A DNA stretch of 64,000 nucleotides from Rhizobium indicum (GTDB lineage Bacteria > Pseudomonadota > Alphaproteobacteria > Rhizobiales > Rhizobiaceae): positions 3,133,501 to 3,197,500 of the forward strand of contig NZ_CP054021.1 of assembly GCF_005862305.2 (NCBI RefSeq), in the 5' to 3' direction. Made by a program: the position numbers and the translations under genes. Shown here piece after piece: positions 56,502 through 64,000 of this stretch (position 1 is the stretch's first letter; every line of letters begins with the position of its first letter). A model generated the notes under the pieces. That model saw only the letters and a program-made list of their open reading frames with translations. It had not been told where the DNA came from and did no database searches.

Positions 56502-57581
56502 GTGGCGAAGCTTCCCGTTGAAAAGATGCGCGAGCTGGAACGTCGTTTCGGCGAGATCGAGGCGCGCATGTCGGCTGGCCCGGCTGCCGATGTCTATGTG
56601 AAGCTCGCATCCGAATATTCCGAGCTGCAGCCGGTCGTGACGAAGATCCGCGTCTATGAAAAGGCGGTCGCCGAGCTTGCCGATCTCGAAACGCTGCTCG
56701 AGGACAGGTCGGTCGACCGCGAAATGCGCGACCTCGCCGAGCTGGAGCTGCCCGATGTGAAAGAGCAGATCGAGTCGCTCGAGCAGGAGATGCAGATCCT
56801 GCTTCTGCCGAAGGATGCAGCCGACGAAAAGAGTGCGATCCTCGAAATCCGAGCCGGCACGGGCGGCTCGGAAGCGGCTCTTTTCGCCGGCGATCTCTTT
56901 CGCATGTATGAGCGCTTTGCGGCGGAAAAGGGCTGGAAGGTGGAGGTGCTCTCGGCAAGTGAGGGCGAAGCCGGCGGCTACAAGGAAATCATCGCGACGA
57001 TCACCGGCAGGGGGGTCTTTGCCAAGCTGAAATTCGAATCCGGCGTGCATCGCGTGCAACGCGTGCCGGAAACCGAGGCGGGTGGGCGTATCCATACGTC
57101 GGCCGCAACGGTTGCGGTGCTGCCGGAGGCCGAGGAAATCGACATCGAGATCCGGGCCGAAGACATCCGCATCGACACGATGCGCTCTTCGGGTGCTGGC
57201 GGCCAGCACGTCAATACGACGGACTCGGCAGTGCGCATCACCCACCTGCCGAGCGGCATCGTCGTCACCAGTTCGGAAAAATCGCAACACCAAAATCGCG
57301 CCAAGGCGATGCAGGTGCTGCGCTCCAGGCTTTATGATGCCGAGCGGCAGAGGGCCGATAGCGAGCGCTCTGCCGATCGCAAGAGTCAGGTCGGCTCCGG
57401 CGACCGCTCGGAACGTATCCGTACCTATAATTTCCCGCAGGGGCGGGTGACGGACCATCGCATCAATCTGACGCTCTATAAGCTCGACCGGATGATGGAA
57501 GGCGAGATCGAGGAGGTTGTCGACGCGCTGATGGCTGATTACCAGGCGAGCCAGCTGGCGCAGCTCGGCGAGCAACAATGA
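56502..57581 (+). CDS. prfA: Peptide chain release factor 1
   Basis: 359 residues from a GTG at 56502 (reads [15 protein letters not shown]). The GGQ motif, the peptidyl-tRNA hydrolysis centre, is at 233-235 in [15 protein letters not shown]; the stop-codon-reading PxT tripeptide is PET at 189-191. It recognises UAA and UAG. It starts 30 bp after ptsP and overlaps prmC by four bases, so RF1 and its methylase are coupled. Confidence 0.97.
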   Translation: MAKLPVEKMRELERRFGEIEARMSAGPAADVYVKLASEYSELQPVVTKIRVYEKAVAELADLETLLEDRSVDREMRDLAELELPDVKEQIESLEQEMQILLLPKDAADEKSAILEIRAGTGGSEAALFAGDLFRMYERFAAEKGWKVEVLSASEGEAGGYKEIIATITGRGVFAKLKFESGVHRVQRVPETEAGGRIHTSAATVAVLPEAEEIDIEIRAEDIRIDTMRSSGAGGQHVNTTDSAVRITHLPSGIVVTSSEKSQHQNRAKAMQVLRSRLYDAERQRADSERSADRKSQVGSGDRSERIRTYNFPQGRVTDHRINLTLYKLDRMMEGEIEEVVDALMADYQASQLAQLGEQQ

Positions 57582-58438
57582 GCTCGACGGTCGCCGATAT
57601 GCTTGCCGATGCGCGCCGCCGCTTCACCGAAGCAGGTATCGTCGACCCGGCGACCGATGCGCGGCTGCTTGTCGCGGGTCTTCTGACACTGTCGCCGACC
57701 GAGCTGTTGACGCGATCGGCCGAAAGGCTTTCTGCCGAGCAGGCCGAAGTGATTTTCAAGGCGCTGGAGCGGCGGCTTGGTCATGAGCCGGTGCATCGCA
57801 TTCTCGGCGAGCGTGAATTCTACGGCCTGCCGCTTCGGCTCTCGGCTGAAACGCTGGAACCGCGGCCGGATACGGAAATCCTGGTCGATACGGTTCTCGT
57901 CTATCTCAAAGACCTTGCAAAGGCGCAAAACCGTCTCCATATCCTTGACATGGGAACCGGGACCGGGGCGATATGCCTTGCGCTTTTGAGCGAATGTCCT
58001 CATGCATCAGGTGTCGGCAGCGACATATCGGCGGATGCACTTTTGACGGCAAGATCGAATGCAGAAAGAAACGGGTTGCAGGATCGTTTTGAGGCCGTAC
58101 AGTCAAGTTGGTTCGAGGACATCCAGGGATCCTTTCACGCGATTGTCTCAAATCCGCCCTATATTGCTTCCAATGTCATTCACGATCTCGCTCCCGAAGT
58201 GACGAAATTTGATCCGGCGGCGGCTCTGGATGGCGGCCCGGATGGGCTTGACGCTTACAAAGCCATAGCCAAGGATGCGGCAAGGTTCATCAGGCCCGAT
58301 GGGGTCGTCGGACTGGAGATCGGCTACGATCAGCGAAACGACGTGACGGCGATCTTTGAAGCGAAAGGCTTCAGGTGCCTCAAATCCGTGAAAGATTATG
58401 GTCAGAACGACAGGGTGCTCGTGTTCGCGCTCGCGTGA
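57578..58438 (+). CDS. prmC: Release factor glutamine methyltransferase
   Basis: 286 residues. The ATG overlaps the prfA stop (ATGA). SAM motif I is [18 protein letters not shown] and the substrate-binding NPPY motif lies in [11 protein letters not shown]. It methylates the glutamine of the GGQ motif of RF1 and RF2. The 3' third uses noticeably more AT-rich codons than neighbouring genes, and this continues into the following gap. Confidence 0.96.
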   Translation: MSSTVADMLADARRRFTEAGIVDPATDARLLVAGLLTLSPTELLTRSAERLSAEQAEVIFKALERRLGHEPVHRILGEREFYGLPLRLSAETLEPRPDTEILVDTVLVYLKDLAKAQNRLHILDMGTGTGAICLALLSECPHASGVGSDISADALLTARSNAERNGLQDRFEAVQSSWFEDIQGSFHAIVSNPPYIASNVIHDLAPEVTKFDPAAALDGGPDGLDAYKAIAKDAARFIRPDGVVGLEIGYDQRNDVTAIFEAKGFRCLKSVKDYGQNDRVLVFALA

Positions 58439-58780
58439 AAGACGATAATGCGGCATTGGACGAGACATTATTGTTATTGCGAAGAAAAGGCTTGGATTTC
58501 CCGGTGAAGCAATATAGGTTGCGGTCACGTGTTGGGCAGATAGGAATGAACGAGATTCGTTCGGTACTTGGTTTGCCTCGGGGGTCCGCTCTTTTAAACG
58601 AGAGTTTCAACGGTTGAACACGACCCAATGCGTGAATCAGTCAAACTGACTTGAGAACCAAGCGGCAGGTCGGCGCAAAGGCGCAGTATGCTCGCGGCAC
58701 AAAGGTCCTGATCCGGTTTTCCGGTCATGGCGGTTGGTGCCATGTATCCATCACAAACAGAGAATTCAGGTGAACGATCT
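58439..58780 (+). other. Gene-poor, AT-richer gap with a doubtful 60-codon frame
   Basis: 342 bp between prmC and the DUF4167 gene. A 60-codon frame begins with a GTG at 58435 overlapping the prmC stop (GTGA) and ends at 58617. Its codons (many TTA, TTG, AGA, AGG, ATA) are unlike those of this genome, and I recognise no family in it (it contains LDETLLLLRRKGLDFPVKQY). It could be a decayed remnant. The rest, from 58618, shows only a short TCAGT / ACTGA dyad and presumably the promoter of the next gene. Confidence 0.4.
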
Positions 58781-59548
58781 ATGAGGCCAGGACAGCAGAA
58801 CAAGCGCGGTCGAGGGCGTGGTAACAATAATAACGGCGGCGGTGGCGGCGGTGGAAATAACAATAACAACAATTTCAACCGCAAGGGCGGCAATCCGCTA
58901 ACCCGGACTTATGACAGCTCCGGCCCCGATGTGAAGATTCGCGGTACTGCGCAGCATATCGCCGAAAAATACGCGCAGCTCGCCCGCGACGCCCAAAGCT
59001 CCGGCGACCGCGTGATTGCCGAGAACTATCTCCAGCACGCCGAACATTATAATCGTATCATCGCCAGCGCCCAGGCGCAGATGCAGGAACGCTTCCAGCG
59101 CGACGACCGCGGCGAGTATAATGATCGCGACGGTGCGGACCGTGACGGCGACGATATGGACAACAATGACAATGAGAATGACAATGACGGCGACGATGTC
59201 GTTATCGTCCAGCCGCCGCAGAGCAGGCCGCACCAGCCGCAACAGAGCAGACAGCACCAGCCGCAGGCACAGCCGAAGCCGGTAGCCGCTCAGGCGCCTG
59301 CACCGGCACCCCAGTCCGAGGTCATCGATGGAACCGGCCCTCAGCCGGAGATCGAAGGCATTCCGGCCGAAGTCGCCATGGACGAGGAAGGTGCCGGCGG
59401 CCAGCCGCGCGAACGCCAGCCCCGCCGCCGCAGCACCGGCAGCCGTCCCCGGCGCCCGCGTCGCGGTGCTGAGGGCGAAGAAGCCGCCGCTGAAGGCGAG
59501 GGTGCCTCTGCCGAGGCGCCGGTGCTGGCTGACGTCGCATCGGAATGA
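58781..59548 (+). CDS. DUF4167 domain-containing low-complexity protein
   Basis: 255 residues from the ATG at 58781 (MRPGQQNKRGRGRG). In order: an Arg/Gly, Asn and Gly-run N-terminus (1-36), the DUF4167 helical domain (about 37-105, LTRTYDSSGPDVKIRGTAQH through ENYLQHAEHYNRII), an acidic Asp/Asn tract (110-140), a Pro/Gln stretch and a basic Arg-Pro region with GQPRERQPRRRSTGSRPRR before a Glu/Ala tail. This composition suggests RNA binding or condensate formation. The function is unknown. It precedes clpB, with a strong terminator between. Confidence 0.85.
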   Translation: MRPGQQNKRGRGRGNNNNGGGGGGGNNNNNNFNRKGGNPLTRTYDSSGPDVKIRGTAQHIAEKYAQLARDAQSSGDRVIAENYLQHAEHYNRIIASAQAQMQERFQRDDRGEYNDRDGADRDGDDMDNNDNENDNDGDDVVIVQPPQSRPHQPQQSRQHQPQAQPKPVAAQAPAPAPQSEVIDGTGPQPEIEGIPAEVAMDEEGAGGQPRERQPRRRSTGSRPRRPRRGAEGEEAAAEGEGASAEAPVLADVASE

Positions 59549-59607
59549 GGATTTCGCTTTCCCTTCAGGGGAGAGCGTGACGTTCATGCCATCTACTCGA
59601 ATTAGCT

Positions 59608-59640
59608 TGAAAATCCCCGGCCTTGTGCCGGGGATTTTCA
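59608..59640 (+). terminator. Rho-independent terminator after DUF4167 gene
   Basis: Perfect 13-bp stem (59608-59620 and 59628-59640) with arms TGAAAATCCCCGG / CCGGGGATTTTCA and a 7-nt loop, then TTTTA. It separates the DUF4167 gene from clpB. Confidence 0.85.
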
Positions 59641-59651
59641 TTTTATGGGCT

Positions 59652-59680
59652 CTTTAAACTCACAGAACAGGCTACCATAT
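59652..59680 (+). promoter_or_regulatory. Candidate heat-shock (RpoH) promoter of clpB
   Basis: CTTTAAA (59652-59658), 14 bp, then TACCATAT (59673-59680). The sigma-32 consensus is CTTGAAA-N13-15-CCCCATNT, so it differs at one -35 base and two -10 bases. It lies 121 bp before the clpB ATG. Confidence 0.45.
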
Positions 59681-59800
59681 TCTCCTCGAACTGCTTCGCC
59701 CGAATCCCTTACGGGCCAAGCGCGGCCTGCCTTTTCAGGGGGTCGATCTCAATCATTGGTCTGCGCCTCGTCAGGGCAGGGCGATCCATGGAGGTAGAAT

Positions 59801-62401
59801 ATGAATATCGAGAAATATTCGGAGCGGGTGCGCGGTTTCATCCAGTCCGCCCAGACCTATGCGTTGGCGCAGGGTCACCAGCAATTTACGCCGGAACATG
59901 TGCTGAAAGTCCTGCTCGACGACGATCAGGGCATGGCGGCGTCGCTGATCGAGCGCGCCGGCGGCGATGCCAAGGCCGCCCGCCTGGCCAATGACGCGGC
60001 TCTCGCCAAATTGCCGAAGATCTCCGGCGGCAACGGCAATATCTATCTGGCACAACCACTCGCCAAGGTGCTTTCGACCGCCGAAGAAGCGGCGAAGAAG
60101 GCTGGCGACAGCTTCGTCACGGTCGAGCGCCTGCTGCAGGCGCTGGCGATCGAATCCTCGGCCTCGACCTTTTCGACGCTGAAGAACGCAGGCGTGACGG
60201 CCCAGGGCCTCAACCAGGTCATCAACGACATCCGCAAGGGTCGGACGGCGGATTCCTCCAATGCCGAGCAGGGTTTCGACTCGCTGAAAAAGTTCGCACG
60301 CGATCTCACTGCCGAAGCCCGTGAGGGTAGGCTCGACCCGGTCATCGGCCGCGATGACGAAATCCGCCGCACCATCCAGGTGCTTTCGCGCCGTACCAAG
60401 AACAATCCTGTGCTGATCGGAGAACCCGGCGTCGGCAAGACTGCGATCGTCGAGGGCCTGGCGCTGCGCATCGTCAACGGTGACGTGCCGGAATCGCTCA
60501 AGGACAAGAAACTGATGGCGCTCGATATGGGCGCGCTGATTGCCGGTGCGAAATACCGCGGCGAATTCGAGGAGCGGCTGAAGGCCGTGCTCAACGAGGT
60601 CCAGGCGGAAAACGGCGAGATCATCCTGTTCATCGACGAGATGCATACGCTGGTGGGCGCCGGCAAGGCGGATGGGGCGATGGATGCCTCGAACCTCCTG
60701 AAGCCGGCCCTTGCCCGCGGTGAGCTGCATTGCGTCGGCGCGACCACGCTCGACGAATATCGCAAACATGTCGAGAAGGATCCGGCCCTTGCCCGCCGCT
60801 TCCAGCCCGTTGTCGTCGACGAACCGACGGTCGAAGACACGATCTCGATCCTGCGCGGCCTGAAGGAAAAATACGAGCAGCATCACAAGGTGCGCATCGC
60901 CGATGCGGCGCTGGTGGCGGCTGCGACACTTTCCAACCGCTATATCACCGACCGTTTCCTACCCGACAAGGCGATCGACCTGATGGACGAGGCGGCGGCG
61001 CGGTTGCGCATGCAGGTTGATTCCAAGCCGGAAGAACTCGACGAACTCGACCGTCGCATCATGCAGCTGAAGATCGAGCGCGAAGCGCTGAAAAAGGAAA
61101 CGGACGTCGCGTCCGCCGACCGGCTGAAGCGGCTTGAAACCGAAGTGACCGATCTCGAGGAACAGGCCGATGCGCTGACGGCCCGCTGGCAGGCGGAAAA
61201 GCAGAAACTCGGCCTTGCCGCCGATCTCAAGAAGCAGCTCGATGATGCCCGCAACGAACTGGCGATCGCCCAGCGCAAAGGCGAATTCCAGCGTGCCGGC
61301 GAGCTGACCTACGGCGTCATTCCCGACCTTGAGAAGCAGCTCGTCGATGCCGAGAAGCAGGATGGCGACCGCGGCGCGATGGTGCAGGAGGTGGTCACCC
61401 CCGATAACATCGCCCATGTCGTTTCCCGCTGGACCGGCATTCCGGTCGATAGGATGCTAGAGGGCGAACGCGATAAGCTGCTCCGGATGGAAGACGAACT
61501 GGCGAAATCGGTGATCGGCCAGGGCGATGCGGTTCAGGCCGTGTCGCGCGCCGTTCGCCGCGCGCGCGCCGGCCTGCAGGATCCGAACCGGCCGATCGGC
61601 TCGTTCATCTTCCTCGGTCCGACCGGCGTCGGCAAGACGGAGCTCACTAAGGCGCTCGCCCGCTTCCTCTTCGACGACGAAACGGCGATGGTGCGCATGG
61701 ACATGTCGGAATATATGGAGAAGCACTCCGTTGCCCGGCTGATCGGCGCGCCTCCCGGCTACGTCGGTTATGACGAAGGCGGAGCGCTGACGGAAGCCGT
61801 GCGCCGCAGGCCCTATCAGGTCGTGCTGTTCGACGAGATCGAAAAGGCGCATCCCGACGTCTTCAACATCCTGCTGCAGGTGCTGGACGATGGACGCTTG
61901 ACCGACGGTCAGGGCCGGACGGTCGATTTCCGCAACACGATGATCATCATGACCTCGAACCTCGGCGCCGAATATCTGACGCAACTGAGGGACGGCGACG
62001 ACAGCGACACGGTTCGCGAGCAGGTGATGGAGGTCGTGCGCGGGCATTTCCGGCCGGAATTCCTGAACCGCATCGACGAGATCATTCTGTTCCATCGCCT
62101 GAAGCGCGAGGAGATGGGCGCGATCGTCGATATCCAGCTGAAGCGGCTGGTAGCTCTGCTGTCAGAGCGCAAGATCGTCATCGATCTCGACGAGGAAGCC
62201 CGCCACTGGCTGGCGAACAAGGGTTACGATCCGGTCTACGGCGCAAGGCCGCTGAAGCGGGTGATCCAGAAGTTCGTGCAGGATCCGCTGGCCGAGCAGA
62301 TCCTGTCTGGCCAAGTGCCGGATGGATCGACGGTGACGGTGACGAGCGGTTCGGACCGGCTGCAGTTCAGGACGAGGCAGACGGTGAGCGAAGCAGCATA
62401 A
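59801..62401 (+). CDS. clpB: ATP-dependent chaperone ClpB
   Basis: 866 residues. An N-terminal Clp domain (two repeats, residues 1-150) is followed by AAA-1 with Walker A GEPGVGKT (about 207-214), a coiled-coil middle domain (about 410-520), and AAA-2 with Walker A GPTGVGKT (about 606-613). The M-domain identifies ClpB rather than ClpA or ClpC. It rescues aggregated proteins with DnaK. AUG at 59801 with GGAGG upstream. It is preceded by a candidate heat-shock promoter and followed by a strong terminator. Confidence 0.97.
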   Translation: MNIEKYSERVRGFIQSAQTYALAQGHQQFTPEHVLKVLLDDDQGMAASLIERAGGDAKAARLANDAALAKLPKISGGNGNIYLAQPLAKVLSTAEEAAKKAGDSFVTVERLLQALAIESSASTFSTLKNAGVTAQGLNQVINDIRKGRTADSSNAEQGFDSLKKFARDLTAEAREGRLDPVIGRDDEIRRTIQVLSRRTKNNPVLIGEPGVGKTAIVEGLALRIVNGDVPESLKDKKLMALDMGALIAGAKYRGEFEERLKAVLNEVQAENGEIILFIDEMHTLVGAGKADGAMDASNLLKPALARGELHCVGATTLDEYRKHVEKDPALARRFQPVVVDEPTVEDTISILRGLKEKYEQHHKVRIADAALVAAATLSNRYITDRFLPDKAIDLMDEAAARLRMQVDSKPEELDELDRRIMQLKIEREALKKETDVASADRLKRLETEVTDLEEQADALTARWQAEKQKLGLAADLKKQLDDARNELAIAQRKGEFQRAGELTYGVIPDLEKQLVDAEKQDGDRGAMVQEVVTPDNIAHVVSRWTGIPVDRMLEGERDKLLRMEDELAKSVIGQGDAVQAVSRAVRRARAGLQDPNRPIGSFIFLGPTGVGKTELTKALARFLFDDETAMVRMDMSEYMEKHSVARLIGAPPGYVGYDEGGALTEAVRRRPYQVVLFDEIEKAHPDVFNILLQVLDDGRLTDGQGRTVDFRNTMIIMTSNLGAEYLTQLRDGDDSDTVREQVMEVVRGHFRPEFLNRIDEIILFHRLKREEMGAIVDIQLKRLVALLSERKIVIDLDEEARHWLANKGYDPVYGARPLKRVIQKFVQDPLAEQILSGQVPDGSTVTVTSGSDRLQFRTRQTVSEAA

Positions 62402-62423
62402 ATAGGTTTGCCGGATGAATGAG

Positions 62424-62450
62424 AAATGGCGGCTTCGGCCGCCATTTTTT
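62424..62450 (+). terminator. Rho-independent terminator of clpB
   Basis: A perfect 10-bp stem AAATGGCGGC / GCCGCCATTT with a TTCG tetraloop, then TTTATTG; it starts 23 bp after the stop codon. It also lies beyond the 3' end of the convergent M23 peptidase gene and may serve both. Confidence 0.88.
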
Positions 62451-62499
62451 ATTGAATGATCGGGGCCGTCTGTTGGAAGGGAAGCAGCGTAGATGGACG

Positions 62500-64000
62500 C
62501 TACTTGCTCGCCACCTGGTCCGGCGTCTGGTTGTTGAGCAGCGTATCGATGCGTTTGCGCTCGTCTTCGAATTTCGCCAGCGCCTCGCCCTGCAGCGATT
62601 TGCCGCCCGGCAGGCGGATGCGCAGCGGATCGACCTTGGTGCCGTTGACGATCAGCTCGTAATGCAGGTGAGGGCCGGTGGATTCGCCGGTCGTGCCGAC
62701 CCAGCCGATCACCTGACCCTGGCGGATCTTGGCACCGGGGACGACGCCCTTGGCGATGGCGCTCTGGTGATTGTAGGAGGATTCATAGCCGTTGGCATGG
62801 CGCACGATCGTCTGGTTGCCGTAACCGCCGGAATCCCAGCCGGCTTTTTCGACCGTACCGTTGCCGGCGGCGATGATCGCCGTGCCGCGCGGTGCTGCCC
62901 AATCGACGCCGGTGTGCATGCGGGCGAAACCGAGGATCGGGTGGCGGCGCATGCCGAAGCCGGATTTGAAGATGCCGTTCGGAACCGGGTTGCGCAGCAG
63001 GAACTGGCGGATGCTCTTGCCGTTCTCGTCGAAATAATCGACCGTGCCGTCGTCGGGGTCCTGGAAACGGTAGAAGCGCGTCTGCGTATCGCCGAAACGG
63101 GCGTTGACATAGAGCAGTTCGGAATCCTCGGTCGCCTGACCGGCGCTGTCGGCGACGGAGAAGAAGGCTTCGAGACTGTCGGTCGGCCTCAGCTGCGCCT
63201 GGAAATCGACATTGCTGGCGAGCAGCTTGATGATCAGCGCCGTCATATCCTTCGTCATGCCGTAGGAAAGGGCAGCACGATAGATGCCGTCATAGACGCG
63301 CGGCAGGTTCTGGCCGGGGGGCGGTGCGAAGGAATTGTCATCGAAGGCGGTGGCGATGGCATCCAGCATCGGCGGCTCGCTGCCGGGCACGTACCTGCCC
63401 TTGTCGTCGACGGCCACGGTGACGAGATGGCGCGTGCCGCGATAGACGCTGGCTCGGATGATCTTTGCCTGTTCGCCCTTCTGAATGATGCCGATGCGCA
63501 GTACGTCGCCCTTGTCGAGATCACCGGAACCCAGCTGCTGCGCGATATAGCCGGCAATGCCATCGGCATATTGCTGCGGATAGCCTGAATCCGTCAGCGC
63601 CTTGGCGATCGGCGTGTCGACGCGCACCGGCAGGATGTCGTCGGCGAATTCTTCGGTCTGCGGCGTGATCGATTCCGATGCGGAGACCGTCATGTTCTGT
63701 TCGAGCACGCGGGCGGACAGACCGGCGGTCAGATCGACATCGGCGTCCTCGTTGGAGAAACGACGCGGATCGACGTAATAAAGGGCTGCCAGCTGAGTGT
63801 TGCCGTCGGTCAGCACCGAGCCGTTGGAGCGCACATTCTCTTCGACCTCCTCGAGCGACAGGCCGGATGCCATCTGCATGCTGGTCTTGCCGGTCGGGAA
63901 GGGAATGGTCTTCAGGCTGACTTCGGATTCGACGTCGGAGCCGTAAAGCGCGCCGGTGCGGCTTTGCGGCGCGGGCTGCGGCTCGTCGGCGGAAAAGATC
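62500..64000 (-). CDS. M23 family metallopeptidase (5' end cut by window edge)
   Basis: The frame is open from the window edge (first full codon at 63999, reading IFSADEPQPAPQS) to a stop at 62500, about 500 residues, so the true start lies outside. Two central regions carry beta-rich LysM/SLT-like linkers (VLRIGIIQKGEQAKIIRAS, FYRFQDPDDGTVDYF). The C-terminal M23 domain has the zinc motifs H-x3-D in MHTGVDWAAPRGT and H-x-H in GPHLHYELIVNG. It is an endopeptidase (or LytM-type activator) of peptidoglycan cross-links in the periplasm. The missing N-terminus probably holds the signal or membrane anchor. Confidence 0.9.
   Translation of the reverse strand, partial: IFSADEPQPAPQSRTGALYGSDVESEVSLKTIPFPTGKTSMQMASGLSLEEVEENVRSNGSVLTDGNTQLAALYYVDPRRFSNEDADVDLTAGLSARVLEQNMTVSASESITPQTEEFADDILPVRVDTPIAKALTDSGYPQQYADGIAGYIAQQLGSGDLDKGDVLRIGIIQKGEQAKIIRASVYRGTRHLVTVAVDDKGRYVPGSEPPMLDAIATAFDDNSFAPPPGQNLPRVYDGIYRAALSYGMTKDMTALIIKLLASNVDFQAQLRPTDSLEAFFSVADSAGQATEDSELLYVNARFGDTQTRFYRFQDPDDGTVDYFDENGKSIRQFLLRNPVPNGIFKSGFGMRRHPILGFARMHTGVDWAAPRGTAIIAAGNGTVEKAGWDSGGYGNQTIVRHANGYESSYNHQSAIAKGVVPGAKIRQGQVIGWVGTTGESTGPHLHYELIVNGTKVDPLRIRLPGGKSLQGEALAKFEDERKRIDTLLNNQTPDQVASK

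Noticed and set aside
55273..56958. A 561-codon open frame opposite ptsP and prfA
   Set aside because: Arg/His/Pro-rich product spanning two well-identified genes; antisense artefact.

Overview
This is chromosomal backbone DNA of a GC-rich alphaproteobacterium, almost certainly a Rhizobium of the R. etli / R. leguminosarum group. The evidence is the gene order (ftsE-ftsX, hpt-cpdR, lysA-argH-tlpA, etfB-etfA-hbdA, lysC-ptsP-prfA-prmC-clpB), alphaproteobacterial families such as the DUF4175/TIGR02302 low-complexity protein, DUF4167, DUF1178 and DUF2125, and the short palindromic repeats that fill the gaps. I see no plasmid, phage, transposase, CRISPR or rRNA. There is one tRNA (Leu, CAA). Genes are cut by both window edges: a DUF985 cupin on the left and an M23 peptidase on the right.

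Layout. 1-7.2 kb: cupin, gloB, a methyltransferase, the hisC-tyrC-GNAT run, a DUF2125 protein, a ChaC-type cyclotransferase and a PlsC acyltransferase. 7.4-12 kb: envelope and cell-cycle genes (YdcF, ftsX, ftsE, a DUF3426-like membrane protein, hpt, cpdR). 12-18.8 kb: a large Q/G-rich DUF4175 protein, lysA, lptM, argH and tlpA. 18.8-24.5 kb, minus strand: hbdA, etfA, etfB, rhomboid protease, cobalamin adenosyltransferase, HIG1 protein and an SDR. 24.5-29 kb: BrkB-like membrane protein, gluQRS, an AlkA-type glycosylase, HNH endonuclease, dsbB and a YqaA protein. 29-36.5 kb: the most accessory part, with a CNBD-linked cation/proton antiporter, small orphan proteins, tRNA-Leu, a TetR/MFS pair with visible operators, a methyltransferase and an aldo/keto reductase. 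36.7-41 kb: acyl-CoA synthetase and a CelD-like acetyltransferase next to a polysaccharide flippase. 41-52.6 kb: secA, a parvulin, argJ, GNAT, mutT, a lone Flp pilin, an NDUFAF5-like methyltransferase, comF, grxC, a nitrilase, DUF1178 and ubiG. 52.8-64 kb: lysC, ptsP, prfA, prmC, DUF4167, clpB and the M23 peptidase.

Functional threads are amino-acid synthesis (hisC, tyrC, lysA, argH, argJ, lysC), envelope and division (ftsEX, plsC, lptM, secA, flippase, M23 peptidase), protein quality and thiol chemistry (tlpA, dsbB, grxC, parvulin, clpB, rhomboid), and acyl-CoA oxidation (etfBA, hbdA).

I found no clear new multi-gene system. The non-coding observations most worth checking are several families of dispersed hairpin repeats (two copies supply the stop codon of the adjacent gene), a tandem-ACGT operator before etfBA, paired operators in the tetR/MFS gap and CtrA-like boxes before ftsEX and cpdR. 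Among proteins, the antiporter with a cyclic-nucleotide domain in place of the usual RCK domain and the N/G-rich DUF4167 protein beside the ClpB disaggregase stand out. Start codons were chosen by eye from ribosome-binding sites and family lengths; all family assignments are from memory, without database searches.
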